Part shown: one piece after another, positions 15,301 to 24,304 of the stretch
Layout of the letters: each line of letters starts with the position of its first letter
How positions within the stretch are numbered: position 1 is the first letter of the stretch
From: Delta-02 sp964513565
Lineage (GTDB): Bacteria > Desulfobacterota > Syntrophorhabdia > Syntrophorhabdales > Syntrophorhabdaceae
Length of the DNA: 64,000 bases
Direction of reading: 5' to 3'
Assembly (NCBI GenBank): GCA_964513565.1
Contig: CAZENE010000012.1
Coordinates: 16,915-80,914, forward strand
Translations under genes and position numbers: made by a program
The notes under the pieces: model-generated
Databases searched by the model: none
The model's input: only the letters and a program-made list of their open reading frames with translations
What the model was told of the DNA's origin: nothing

Positions 15301-18002
15301 TCTAACCCGGTCTTATCTTTTAGTCGGGCCAAAAGTTTCTCGAGAAGATCGGGAAGTTCTGTTTTATTATTTTGGACAGCCTCGATTATTTTTTCCAATA
15401 GACTGTATCTTAAAAGAAGGCCTTTCCTGGATGCGTCATTATAAAGGGAAATTATCGCGTTGTTCTCCTCGTGCTGGGTAAGGCGGTTGCTGTGTTCAAT
15501 ACTTTGCGGGGAATTAAGATACAGTCCCAATGAAGAATCTATATGATAAAAATCATTTGTTTGAGAAATGCGAAGCCAAAATTCATAATCACCCGATGTG
15601 ATCATTGATTCGTCAAAATATCCGTATTCATCGTGCACCGATCTGCGCCACATTGGTTGAGGCCCCATGAAACAGACCCCGGTAAGGAGCGTATTCCTGT
15701 CCCAATCATGCCATCTATATAACCCTGAAGGCGTATGGTTATCAAAGGTCTCGTTCTCACGATCGGTAATTATGACATTCGCATACACGAGAGCTATCTC
15801 GGGGCTACCTTCCAGGATGCGGGTCATTTTCTCAAATGCATCGAAGCTGTGACGATCATCGGCATTGGCATTCGTGATATATTTGCCTGATGCCATTTTT
15901 ATCCCTCTATTCCAGGCAGCGTAGACCGTCTCATTTTTATCGGTCCTGATGTACCTAATGTTGTCGAATTTAGATTGCATCTCTTTTATAACTTCGCCTT
16001 CATTCTGTTGTGAGAAGCTGTCGATGACGATTATCTCGATTCGATCAGCAATGGTCTGGGCCTCCAGATCTTCCAGACAGCCGCGGATAAAACGCTCGCT
16101 GTTGTACGTCGAGACAATTGCTGAGACAAGATATTCTCCAGTTTCATTACACGCCTTCGACCCTTCATCATATGTATTTGAGATCAGATGCCGGCCAACG
16201 GCCTCAAGACCTACGGAGGCATCCTTGTTTTTTGGATCGAGCTCAAGCATTCGTTCGTAAAAATATCTTGCATCAGATACCTGTCGCTGCTCTAAGGAGA
16301 TCCTGCCCAGGGAAGATAGAAGTTCAAGGTCATTTGGGGCGAGAGACATACCCTTGATATATAAGGTAAGGGCTTTCTCCTGGTCATGCCTGACGACATA
16401 ATAGAAATCGGCGAGATTCTTTATATAGGTCACATTGTCCGGTGTCAATTCTACGGCTCTTTCATAGTGCAACAACGCCTTGTCATGATCACCTGATTGC
16501 CAGTGAAGGACACCGAGATCGTTATGTGCGGGCGGGAAGCCCGGGTTTTTGTTGAGGAGGTCATTCAGCATGCGGATTGCTGTTCCCTGGTCACCCTTTT
16601 CAGCTATTGACAGGGCCTCTTCATAGGCCATTAATGTGGCGGCTTCATGTGCGTTTACCGTGTTGGGTAATTCGCGAAGCTGGACTGAATCTAATGCCCG
16701 GTCCCATATGTACGGGGCCACATTTTCCCTCCATGTTCTCTCGTAGTATTGAGAGCGGGAAACAAGAAATGGAAAGCGTCTTTCGGGATCACAGGAACGC
16801 TTTAAAAGGGCAAGAGCCCCTGGATGATCACCACGTCGGGCCTCATTCAGGGCTATCCAGAATAATACTATTCCATAAGGGCAAATGTATCCCTCGGAAG
16901 CGATAACGACATTTTCTTTGAATGCCGAAAAAAGATCATCGTTCATTAACGAAATGCGACGCTCGGCATCAAGGATCTTTTTTCTTTCCTGGGGATTTTC
17001 GAAATTCCCTCTCAAAGATAATAAAAAGTCCGGTTGGATAGGGTCCATTTCCGAATGGTGATTACCTGCAAATTTGCGGCTCATTAAAAAATCTACGATC
17101 TCATCAATCGTGTGTAACTGCCAGAGATCGGCGTCAAACTGGATGTCGAGGGCTAAGAGGTTCGATGCAAAGGAAAATATCTCCACCATGTCGAGAGTGT
17201 TGAGCAGTCTCGAATCGATAAGTTCTGTATCCCGATGGATCTCTGCATAAAGATCTTTTTCAGATATACGGTCACGTATAGATGTTATTAAGGCGTCCTT
17301 GAGTTCCTCGCCGGTGCATGTACGGACCTGTGCGATGTTCAGATTATTGAGAAGCAGGGAGCAGAATGACTCATTCTCGGACTGTGGGTCAAATAACAGG
17401 TGTCCTGGCGAAAACGTTATCTCTAATCCTGTCGTTTGTCTGATCTCTTCGAGGTATATTTGAGCCCCCTCGCGATTCATATGGCTCGCGTCTTCCTGCA
17501 TATACGTGCTTAAAGGCATCCCATTCTTATCAAGGATCCTCCTTAGTGGATTAATAACAGCAATGTCGCGCCCGGCACAGATCTCCTCTATCCGTCTATT
17601 AAATTGCCTCGCAATATCATATTTATCCTTAATTGGGACGTTGTGAAAATTCAGTTGATGAAACGGTTGGGGGAAAACAAGCCATGCGAACCTCCCTGCC
17701 TCATTGAGTTCATTAAAAACGGCCGTATAGTTTTCGGCAATAGCTTTAAATTCACTTTCGAACCGGCCTTGAGATGCGGCCCAAAAAAGATGGAAGATAT
17801 CATGGGTGCCGATGCTGAGGACCTTCCAGCCGGGCTCATTGCGAAACAGTCTTCTAACCTTTTCACCGGACGGCCTGCTTTCATAAAAATGCCTTATTTT
17901 TAAGGCTCCCACCCAGTACACCCGGATCCGCTCGATCTCTGACGTGACAGTAAATCCCTGGCGATTGAAGCAGTCAATGTTGCTATTCCCGGTGATAATC
18001 AT
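12351..18002 (-). CDS. Giant multidomain protein: SGNH-like, carrier-like, three GT2 domains and TPRs
   Basis: The 1883-residue product has several parts. Residues 1-195 look like an SGNH/GDSL hydrolase, with a block-V-like D171-A-S-H174. Residues 232-310 look like an acyl-carrier domain (LIDSRLLNTLDMVEI), but Thr269 stands where the phosphopantetheine serine is expected. TPR-like helices follow at about 440-605. A family-2 glycosyltransferase covers 624-860 (NADD at 713-716), a second, degenerate one 984-1195, more TPRs 1220-1480, a third GT2 1489-1680 (DAD near 1568-1570), and TPRs to the end. There is no signal peptide or membrane segment, so it should be cytoplasmic. The start overlaps the upstream gene (ATGA). 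Next to flagellin and at the end of a nonulosonate cluster, it probably glycosylates flagellin. Confidence 0.85.
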   Translation of the reverse strand: MIITGNSNIDCFNRQGFTVTSEIERIRVYWVGALKIRHFYESRPSGEKVRRLFRNEPGWKVLSIGTHDIFHLFWAASQGRFESEFKAIAENYTAVFNELNEAGRFAWLVFPQPFHQLNFHNVPIKDKYDIARQFNRRIEEICAGRDIAVINPLRRILDKNGMPLSTYMQEDASHMNREGAQIYLEEIRQTTGLEITFSPGHLLFDPQSENESFCSLLLNNLNIAQVRTCTGEELKDALITSIRDRISEKDLYAEIHRDTELIDSRLLNTLDMVEIFSFASNLLALDIQFDADLWQLHTIDEIVDFLMSRKFAGNHHSEMDPIQPDFLLSLRGNFENPQERKKILDAERRISLMNDDLFSAFKENVVIASEGYICPYGIVLFWIALNEARRGDHPGALALLKRSCDPERRFPFLVSRSQYYERTWRENVAPYIWDRALDSVQLRELPNTVNAHEAATLMAYEEALSIAEKGDQGTAIRMLNDLLNKNPGFPPAHNDLGVLHWQSGDHDKALLHYERAVELTPDNVTYIKNLADFYYVVRHDQEKALTLYIKGMSLAPNDLELLSSLGRISLEQRQVSDARYFYERMLELDPKNKDASVGLEAVGRHLISNTYDEGSKACNETGEYLVSAIVSTYNSERFIRGCLEDLEAQTIADRIEIIVIDSFSQQNEGEVIKEMQSKFDNIRYIRTDKNETVYAAWNRGIKMASGKYITNANADDRHSFDAFEKMTRILEGSPEIALVYANVIITDRENETFDNHTPSGLYRWHDWDRNTLLTGVCFMGPQPMWRRSVHDEYGYFDESMITSGDYEFWLRISQTNDFYHIDSSLGLYLNSPQSIEHSNRLTQHEENNAIISLYNDASRKGLLLRYSLLEKIIEAVQNNKTELPDLLEKLLARLKDKTGLDPDNVDRQWRKVDQKNLAKCLASKDHSRAFPLLYTALLNGHKSYLDDLIQVYSRLVIQTMSWWRSQSGPARSCMGLPECVPGSTSIIIPVSTFTTLTKKCIESLRTLLSGPNEIILTTNDKNMPPWPKQLAAQSKYTVINNSIDDCCSRMVNRALKASSGQYILLLDGKTIMLQETYDRMLECFVHQPDTGIVLPMSSHATGNQQIPGAEKLSLPDFSAASQAYSARNRNRYVAAYEADSSCLLISRELLNKTGLLNEDIRDEYAAFNDLIMRAIIEEYQVSIASDSCVYQQDNRKRLKGVDKVFRGQWGTLNSQSPAGIKLSVHLAIKKARDHYGRGSLNDAVQAILDGIKLMPENKALYFCLADILFDAKLYDQAIEALESLPVSEKDSIRVIELLGYCSYMLGDEEKSNGYADRILSLNPASSRALDIKGLLANDRGDQDDAGIYFRKAIAYDPSFAQPYIHIGLMKWHNDANKHEAFDLIEKGFILSPETGDFSKLYHSTATHLQLFSRAEQVFREAFGLFPNNKHLSFLFTDVLLQLQKDSEAMDVIQKAIVAFGFDDDMLSAALAVRNKIGPLVIDSTRKPGTLSVCMITKNEEKYLARCLASILPVADEIIVVDTGSSDKTKELATIFGARVYDHLWNNDFSEARNASLERAKGAWILVHDADEVLSSRDYDRLRKIIDQETSHPKAYLMTTRTYTANTTLENWTLNDGEFPDEETAAGWCPTTKTRLFPNDAKVRFQNQVHELLEPSLNKAGIKIEYCPIPVHHYGKMDKERSLSRAEMYYELGRQKILKYQDTKALKELAIQAGELGKYKESLDLWNMYIQFKPDDEAAYFNMASHYLETGQFREAIDAARKAVAINPESPGALLVYATSSFCSGDIGEATHVLEDLVRKKPDFVTAAGALAAAYCLNGKAQDGLKLLDKMKRVGHDYGHAIYWLSKKMTQAGRKDHAKLLLKTVIDSDYNTLKDSVVLFETLR

Positions 18003-19126
18003 GATCGGATTGACCCCTCAGGCGTATGCTTATCCTCTGGTATGCTGCCTATAAGTTTTTCGATGCTGCATCTATTTTCAAGCTCGACGATCAGCCTGTC
18101 TATTGTATCCGTGTTTGATGGACTGCATAGTTTGTCCTGACGGGCAAATATAAGGGCTTCCTGAAACCGGTTGAGGCGCGCAAGGCATATAGCCATAAGA
18201 TATTCGATGCCGTATGTCTTTGTCTTTGTGTTGCTGTTCTGACGAAGAGCGACCGACAGCAATTCCAGCGCTGAATGGGTGTGACCCTGCTGCATAAGCT
18301 TCAAGGCACCTTCGGCACAATTGATAGCAGGGGTCCGAGAACCGGACATGTTCTGGCGCGCCGTCAGGCCGCCATCCACAAAAAGGGATTCATATCCGAT
18401 ATGCGGAAATGTATCGAAATATCCTCCTGCCGTGGCATTATACACATTGAAGCCCCATAGAGAGGCATATTTTCTAAGCTGATCATACTCAAAATTCATT
18501 CTGTTCTTTGCCGCACAGAACTGGTCCCATTTCATGCTTAATTGTTCTTTATATTCCGCCGGATTTTCATAAAAATGCTTTATTTCTAGTTTCTTGTATT
18601 GTTCCTCAGTAACGATCATGAAATCGTGGTCGCACCCGATAAAATAAATAGGGTTGCAGCCGAGATAGAAGGCAAGCATAAGGCAGATCGCTACTACATT
18701 TTGGCCAAAAGGGGGAATGCCGGAAGAAAAATCAATTTGAGAGTCTATACTTTTGGACGGGTCGTAATGAAAGAAATGAAGATCTATGAGCGGCCCAGTA
18801 TTGATATTGAGAAAAAAGTCCGCTCCGCCGGATGGTACAAACAACTTAACGTGGACGTTTTTATCCATTGCCGCGTTAAGGGTCGGCATGAAGTATTTAT
18901 CCGGTTTGGCCCAGAAGCTGGGATCAGCGAGGACCCAGTATTTCGGATGAATTGTTCGCGCCTCCGGGTGCCGGTAAAAAGAACTGACAACTATGGTTAT
19001 TTCATCCTTCAAGCGTACGATGTCCTGGTCGGCAAGGGACGGTCCGTTCCCTATAATAAAACAGCGTTTTCCGGAGTGTATGCTGTCCAATGGCTTGTTT
19101 TTCTGTAAAAGGTCGTTGATGGTCAT
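17999..19126 (-). CDS. DUF115/Maf-like protein, candidate nonulosonate transferase
   Basis: The 375-residue product has the nucleotide-binding-like motif RCFIIGNGPSLADQDIVRLKDE near residues 19-40 and YWVLADPSFW about 35 residues later. These are found in MptE-like/DUF115 proteins, the family that includes motility accessory factors (Maf), which attach nonulosonic acids to flagellin, and they also recall GT42-type transferases. The C-terminal 90 residues form TPR-like helices. I took ATG 19126, with AGGG upstream, because the longer frame from 19333 would overlap the neighbour by about 200 bases. It overlaps the giant gene by four bases. Transfer of the cluster's sugar is inference. Confidence 0.7.
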   Translation of the reverse strand: MTINDLLQKNKPLDSIHSGKRCFIIGNGPSLADQDIVRLKDEITIVVSSFYRHPEARTIHPKYWVLADPSFWAKPDKYFMPTLNAAMDKNVHVKLFVPSGGADFFLNINTGPLIDLHFFHYDPSKSIDSQIDFSSGIPPFGQNVVAICLMLAFYLGCNPIYFIGCDHDFMIVTEEQYKKLEIKHFYENPAEYKEQLSMKWDQFCAAKNRMNFEYDQLRKYASLWGFNVYNATAGGYFDTFPHIGYESLFVDGGLTARQNMSGSRTPAINCAEGALKLMQQGHTHSALELLSVALRQNSNTKTKTYGIEYLMAICLARLNRFQEALIFARQDKLCSPSNTDTIDRLIVELENRCSIEKLIGSIPEDKHTPEGSIRS

Positions 19127-19136
19127 TATTTTTTCC

Positions 19137-20144
19137 CTATAACAAAACCTGGCGATCAAGGCATTTTTCTGATCGGACCATTTCAAGAAACCGTGCTTCG
19201 TCTGAGAAGATATGAGCATGCCCGCGTATCCAGTCAATATCCTTATCCCACCATTTAAAGTCCAACAATAATTCGATGTCTTCTTCGTTGTACCTCGAAC
19301 GAATAGGTTTTCCAGGGATACCGGCAATGACACGATAAGGCGCTACATCTTTGGTGACGAGCGACCCGGCTCCGACTATGCAACCGTCACCCAATGACAC
19401 TCCTCCGAGAATTATCGCCCGGGATCCTATCCAGACGTCATTACCGATAAGGACTTTCAATTCATCATCAAACAGCTGGTTTTTGACGAATGAGGGGCTT
19501 CCGGTCGCATGTTTCATGTAGAAAGCAGGATATGTTGAGATGAAACCGCGGGTCGGGTGTCGTTCCGGTCCCAGCATAACCTCGGTCCCTATCGAACAGA
19601 ACTTTCCGATGGCAGTATTCCGTATTGTGCAATTCCTCCCAACGTAGCTGTACAGCCCCATCGTGGTATTTATAAGGCGCGATCCATCCAGAACGACATT
19701 GTTCCCGGCGAAAAGGCAACTGCCTTCAATATGGGGATCTCCGCGTAGCCATACACGGGCGGGGTCATATGAAAGAACCTGTTCACAGGCTATTTGAGCA
19801 TTCAAAATATCTCCAAAGAGTTCAAGGCCGTCATAAACATTCACATTTTTCGTAAAACCCATTTCCTCTAATTGCCAGAGTATGGCCCTGTAGTAATAGC
19901 TGACTATAATAACCACCACTGCGTCCTTGTGCTCCTGTCTTAAAATGTCGGGATTGGCTACGATCCCTCCATTTTTATCTGAGCGCCATTTACCTGGGTC
20001 ATTGTCCACAAAATAAGCTATCTTTGAAGGGAGGCATGTCTGAATAGAGCGGCCTCGTCTTCCGTAACCGAAAATGACGATCCTCCTGTTGCCAAGGGAA
20101 CGGTAAAATTCCTCTAGCCTTGCCTGTTTTTGCGTTTCGGTCAA
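19137..20144 (-). CDS. Two-domain sugar O-acetyltransferase (NeuD/CatB-like)
   Basis: The 335-residue product has an N-terminal Rossmann-like part (RRIVIFGYGRRGRSIQ near residues 18-33, then YFVDNDPGKW), as in NeuD-type proteins. A left-handed β-helix built of hexapeptide repeats follows (about 130-290: DGSRLINTTMGLYSYVGRNC…, IGNDVWIGSRAIILGGVSLGDG). The end …SLVTKDVAPYRVIAGIPGKPIR is the classical xenobiotic/CatB acetyltransferase tail. It probably O- or N-acetylates a sugar in the cytoplasm. It overlaps the upstream gene by four bases. Confidence 0.8.
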   Translation of the reverse strand: MTETQKQARLEEFYRSLGNRRIVIFGYGRRGRSIQTCLPSKIAYFVDNDPGKWRSDKNGGIVANPDILRQEHKDAVVVIIVSYYYRAILWQLEEMGFTKNVNVYDGLELFGDILNAQIACEQVLSYDPARVWLRGDPHIEGSCLFAGNNVVLDGSRLINTTMGLYSYVGRNCTIRNTAIGKFCSIGTEVMLGPERHPTRGFISTYPAFYMKHATGSPSFVKNQLFDDELKVLIGNDVWIGSRAIILGGVSLGDGCIVGAGSLVTKDVAPYRVIAGIPGKPIRSRYNEEDIELLLDFKWWDKDIDWIRGHAHIFSDEARFLEMVRSEKCLDRQVLL

Positions 20145-21214
20145 CGTATTGTTCTCCTGTGGTGCAATCTCTGCCGTACGAGGGTGAGAAATTTCTCGGT
20201 TTGAAAAGGCACCGAAAATCGATTGTCGTTCTTTTTCAACATACCGGGGATATCTGCCGTATCATACGATAGGACTGTATTGGTTAGGCCCCGGCGGGAC
20301 AGTACGAATAGGTCTTCTGTTTTCAGGCCAGGCTGCAAAGACAGAACTTCTTTCCCGAGTACATATGCCTCTATAAGCATTATGGACGTCATGCCGAACA
20401 CCCGGTCAGATATGGCTATGCACTCGATAGGACTCAACTCGTCCTGGATAACTTTTATGTTGGTGTCATTGTATTTATTGAGGGTAGCTCCGAATTTGGC
20501 AATGTCATCTTTCGGATGCAGTTTGATTACCGCGGCTCTAGGCTCGAAACTTTGTTCTTTCCTGAAAAACTCCAGAAAGAATCGAAGAACATCATATTGA
20601 TCGTAACCTCTTCCTTTTCCGTAATATTCGAATATTGATTCGGAAACAAAAAGATCTACAGGCAGGTCAGTCACGAGGAGCGTGTTTTTAATAGCTTCTG
20701 GATCGATTTCACTGTATACGTCAGCCAACGAGGACAGATAAGGATGGCCAAGCGTTACCAGAATGTCTTCGGAAAATCCGGCGGACTTCATTTCCAGCAA
20801 ACCATAATCATCAATACAATTTATTATATCCGGCAAATAGGCCAACCTCTCATTCTCCGTGAGTCCACTGAACCGGATAACATAATTTTGCCATTGATCG
20901 AGAAAGGCGACCGACGGGATCCCTTGTTCCCGGGCAATTCTCCACAAGCATTTTTCAGACATGTCGAAAAACGGATTGCTTGCGGCGGACGTTATGATGA
21001 GATCGGGACAATATTTGTCAAGAACGCCGGACTCTTTATCAATTCTATCTATTTCCTTACAGTCAATGCCATTCATAGCAAAGCGCTTCAAGCCGTATCC
21101 ATATCCCGTCGTGGAAACATCGAATTCATCAAGGCCTTCGAGCACCCGTACAACGGGACACAACACTTGCGCGCCTCCCGGTTCACAGCTAAATATAAAG
21201 ATGTTCCGTTTCAT
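20141..21214 (-). CDS. Putative GT-B-like glycosyltransferase of unknown specificity
   Basis: The 357-residue product begins MKRNIFIFSCEPGGAQVLCP and has alternating β/α patterning in two halves. The C-terminal half carries AAVIKLHPKDDIAKFG and later FGMTSIMLIEAYVLGKEVLSLQPG, a pattern seen in GT-B and CDP-glycerol-transferase-like folds (a His-Pro and a loop before a Glu-Ala). I do not recognise a specific family. It overlaps the genes on both sides by four bases, so it belongs to the same transcript, and a role in building or transferring the flagellar glycan is plausible. Confidence 0.55.
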   Translation of the reverse strand: MKRNIFIFSCEPGGAQVLCPVVRVLEGLDEFDVSTTGYGYGLKRFAMNGIDCKEIDRIDKESGVLDKYCPDLIITSAASNPFFDMSEKCLWRIAREQGIPSVAFLDQWQNYVIRFSGLTENERLAYLPDIINCIDDYGLLEMKSAGFSEDILVTLGHPYLSSLADVYSEIDPEAIKNTLLVTDLPVDLFVSESIFEYYGKGRGYDQYDVLRFFLEFFRKEQSFEPRAAVIKLHPKDDIAKFGATLNKYNDTNIKVIQDELSPIECIAISDRVFGMTSIMLIEAYVLGKEVLSLQPGLKTEDLFVLSRRGLTNTVLSYDTADIPGMLKKNDNRFSVPFQTEKFLTLVRQRLHHRRTIR

Positions 21215-22194
21215 GTCGGCCCCAGGACGGCCACAAGATAATTGCCGTGGTTTCCCAGATCAAGATTCAAGTTTTCCTGAAATTCATCTTCCCTTTGCAG
21301 CAGATCTTCGTATCCGGGGACTTGGACATTTTTCTTATGTATAAAGTCATCCGGTGATCCGAGATATATCAGCAGATCCGTAAAATAAATGTCGAGCCAT
21401 TCGGTGCGAAAAGATCTGATCTTAAACCCGGTTCTTTGTGCGAGCATTTCAAGGGATCTTCGATTGAAAACGTTGAGCGTCGTATGACCGTATAAATGGT
21501 TTGCCTTACCCTGATAACATTTCATCGCGTATGAATCGGCATTCGGTGTATTGACGTAGAGGATCCCGTCATTTTTCAGGATCTTATGGACCTCGGAAAA
21601 GAGGGTTACCGGATCGGGAACTCCATAGAGCACCTGATGAAGGGTGACAATGTCATATTCCGGCTTGAGGTTAATATCCTGCAAAAAACCGCAATATATC
21701 AAAAATTCCTGTGCGGCAATATCCGCCGTTAACGGATTGACCTCTACGCCTGCAACCTCATAAAAATACGAAGCTATTCTAAGAAAATCTCCAAGTGAAC
21801 ACCCCACATCGAGAAGGCGTCCGTTCTGTTTTAATTCATAAATATCCCGTAATTTATTGTGCTGCATTGGGTCCGGTTTCACAGGCTTGCCATTACGGTG
21901 CTTTAACATGATCTGTATGTATTCTGTGATGAGTTCATCGGATTCCGCAAATCCCCGGTCTATTCCTGTCGGGTCGGGCGACGGATTCATGAAAAGCAGT
22001 GAACAATCGTTGCACCTGACATAATCAAGAAATCCGTTATTGAAAGCAAAAATATGTGATGATGAGTTACAGACGGGACAATTTCTCGTGTGTAGAAGAG
22101 ATCGGGAAACCCGTTCTGTCTGCGCAAAGAATCTTTTTAACCATTGCTGTATCCCTTCATTGAGGGCGGCATTATAATGAATACTGCCGCTCAT
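21211..22194 (-). CDS. SAM-dependent sugar methyltransferase with zinc-ribbon N-terminus
   Basis: The 327-residue product has CPVCNSSS…VRCNDCSLLFMNP, a zinc-ribbon pair at about residues 39-65, followed by a class I methyltransferase fold. Motif I is LLDVGCSLGDFLRIASYF at about 120-137, and motif-II-like VTLHQVLYGVPDPV comes later. Such proteins methylate sugars in surface polysaccharide and flagellar glycan clusters. The substrate cannot be read from the sequence. It overlaps both neighbours by four bases. Confidence 0.8.
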   Translation of the reverse strand: MSGSIHYNAALNEGIQQWLKRFFAQTERVSRSLLHTRNCPVCNSSSHIFAFNNGFLDYVRCNDCSLLFMNPSPDPTGIDRGFAESDELITEYIQIMLKHRNGKPVKPDPMQHNKLRDIYELKQNGRLLDVGCSLGDFLRIASYFYEVAGVEVNPLTADIAAQEFLIYCGFLQDINLKPEYDIVTLHQVLYGVPDPVTLFSEVHKILKNDGILYVNTPNADSYAMKCYQGKANHLYGHTTLNVFNRRSLEMLAQRTGFKIRSFRTEWLDIYFTDLLIYLGSPDDFIHKKNVQVPGYEDLLQREDEFQENLNLDLGNHGNYLVAVLGPT

Positions 22195-23435
22195 CGTATG
22201 GTTCCCGCCCTGTCGAAAGCGCGTGCGATTTCATCCATGTCACCCCTGGTTAGCGGAGGATATGTAAAGGCCGTCACAATCATCTCTCTGGAATAAAGCC
22301 GTTCCATCACTGGGCAGATACCGGGTGCGTAATCGGGTTGTTCCTCATTTTTGAGAAGTGAATAGGGAAAACCTGCCTTGAATTGTTCTTTTGTTGCGAA
22401 CAACGGTTCCAGGTACAAGGGCTTAACATAACCTTCTGAAAGACGATAAAGCGGAATTCCCAGGTAATTTATGTTCCTGACATATGTCTGTCTGTCTATC
22501 CCGGTCAATTCACTGTTGTATTTGATCGGATAAAGATAATAGACATGATCGCTTTCTTCACGCACCGCCGGTGGAGCAAGGAATTCTATTTTAGACAGTC
22601 TTTCGGTCAGGTAATTTGCGAGTTCCCTGCGGTAATTTATCAGGCCCGGAAGTTTTTTCAGTTGTTCTGCAGCAATTGCGGCCTCTATCTCGGGCATGCG
22701 AAAATTGGCGCCAAGCATATTTCTGAGATCAGCGTATCCCATGTCACCGATGACCGCTTCAGCGTGATTCCGGATCAACCGAAGCCTTGTAGTCAATTCT
22801 TCATCATTTGAGACTGCAATTCCTCCCTCCCCACAGTGGATGATCTTGTGTTGATTAAGGCTATATACGCCGATGTCGCCAAACGTGCCAGCGAAGCCTC
22901 CATTATAACGACATCCAGGTACATGCGATGCGTCGCAGATAACCTTCAGGCCATGTTTCTTGGCGATTGAATTGATCCTATTCATATCGGAAGACTGCCC
23001 GAAGAGATCGACCGTAAGAATAGCCCTCGTTCTCTTGGTGATTCTTTCTTCAATACATGCAGGATCCATACAATAATAGTCCGGTTCGATATCAATGAAG
23101 ATGGGGATGGCATCATAAAAAAGAGGCGCGGTGGCCGATATGCACATGGAATAGCCTATTACCAGGACCTCGTCCCCGGGGAGTATGCCCAATGCACCGA
23201 TAGCTGCTATCAGGGCTGATGTTGCAGAATTAAATGCAACCGCATGTTCAACCAGATGATACTCGGCCCATGCCTTTTCAAATTGGATAACATGCCTCCC
23301 TCCGAGAAATTTCTCACAGTCTCTGCCGATAAAATCGGATAAAATACCGGTCTTAACAACGTTAAGGGCCGCTTCCTGTTCTTCCTTTCCGATAGGATTG
23401 TATGGAGGGAATGGTTTAGACCTGATCTTTTCCAA
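22191..23435 (-). CDS. DegT/DnrJ/EryC1/StrS family sugar aminotransferase
   Basis: PLP enzymes of this family convert 4-keto (or 3-keto) sugar nucleotides to amino sugars. The 414-residue product has the family pattern VAFNSATSALIAAIGALGI…GDEVLVIGYS, the cofactor-binding VICDASHVPG and the catalytic lysine in YSLNQHKIIHCGEGG. It is the only aminotransferase in the cluster, so it may supply the 4-amino group after the LegB-like dehydratase 10 kb upstream in the same transcript. It could also act on a second sugar with the nearby PIG-L and cytidylyltransferase. Confidence 0.85.
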   Translation of the reverse strand: MEKIRSKPFPPYNPIGKEEQEAALNVVKTGILSDFIGRDCEKFLGGRHVIQFEKAWAEYHLVEHAVAFNSATSALIAAIGALGILPGDEVLVIGYSMCISATAPLFYDAIPIFIDIEPDYYCMDPACIEERITKRTRAILTVDLFGQSSDMNRINSIAKKHGLKVICDASHVPGCRYNGGFAGTFGDIGVYSLNQHKIIHCGEGGIAVSNDEELTTRLRLIRNHAEAVIGDMGYADLRNMLGANFRMPEIEAAIAAEQLKKLPGLINYRRELANYLTERLSKIEFLAPPAVREESDHVYYLYPIKYNSELTGIDRQTYVRNINYLGIPLYRLSEGYVKPLYLEPLFATKEQFKAGFPYSLLKNEEQPDYAPGICPVMERLYSREMIVTAFTYPPLTRGDMDEIARAFDRAGTIR

Positions 23436-23473
23436 AATTGGCTCCTCATTGCCGGTTCAATACCGCTTTAAGG

Positions 23474-24232
23474 CTATTCAACGATGATCCTTTGAAAAGC
23501 CGCCGATTTCTGCACGAGGTCGAGGGTCCCGGTGAACACAGACGGTTGACGATTGTACAGTTCAATAATATCATTGGTCTTAAAATCGATCCTGCCCAGT
23601 TTCCGGAAAATCTGGCGTGCCTGATCGATATCTTCGGGATAATCAATCGTCAGGCGCAAGTTCGGATAGGCCATATCTGCCGTTGCAGTAATATTCAGAA
23701 TTCGGTAATTTTGCGGATGTGCAAGGATAAACGTAACAACGTTTTCTCTATCCTGCTCAGTCAATGAATTGAGATTATTCAACCCAGCCAGTGTATTGAC
23801 ATTAACCACATGCCCATAAATACCTAGGGGATATGTTAGTTCAAGATCGTTGCAGACGTAGTCATATGATCCTGACCTGTAAAGCGAAACGAGATGATCA
23901 ATGAGCTCGAAGTCGAGATATGCCGAATCGGCGCCCATCTGGACGATGGCATCGGCACGGGCTGACTGTGCTGTTCTCACAACGCGGCCCAGAACATCGC
24001 TTTCGGACCCCCGGTAAAATTTTACCTCGTTGGATACACACCAATCGGCAATAAGGTCATCCTGGGGTTCTACCGTAGTCGCGACGTATACCTCATCAAC
24101 ATTCCGGCAAAGACGGAACCTACGGCAGACTATCTCGAGAAGGGAGATGCCGTTGTGAATCAGAGTAAGAGTTTTGCCGGGGAAGCGGGTAGATCCCATT
24201 CGTGCTTCGATAGTTCCAACCACCCTGATCAT
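23474..24232 (-). CDS. SpsF-like cytidylyltransferase, copy 2
   Basis: The 252-residue product begins MIRVVGTIEARMGSTRFPGK, the nucleotide-binding signature of the SpsF/NeuA/KdsB cytidylyltransferases, and has DAIVQMGADSAYLD (a metal-site-like Asp) near residues 94-107. It probably activates a sugar acid with CTP. A second, related gene lies at 27681-28364. The two share only the family motifs, so they probably serve different substrates or steps. It follows the PIG-L gene by 72 bases. Confidence 0.75.
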   Translation of the reverse strand: MIRVVGTIEARMGSTRFPGKTLTLIHNGISLLEIVCRRFRLCRNVDEVYVATTVEPQDDLIADWCVSNEVKFYRGSESDVLGRVVRTAQSARADAIVQMGADSAYLDFELIDHLVSLYRSGSYDYVCNDLELTYPLGIYGHVVNVNTLAGLNNLNSLTEQDRENVVTFILAHPQNYRILNITATADMAYPNLRLTIDYPEDIDQARQIFRKLGRIDFKTNDIIELYNRQPSVFTGTLDLVQKSAAFQRIIVE

Positions 24233-24304
24233 AAATATTCTCTCGATTCAATTATCCAGCCACTTGACCAGTTCGAAAACCTCGGCATAATGCACTCCAA
24301 TTCT

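Noticed and set aside
19127..19333. 69-residue N-terminal extension of the DUF115 protein
   Set aside because: It would overlap the acetyltransferase gene almost completely; the family starts near residue 70.
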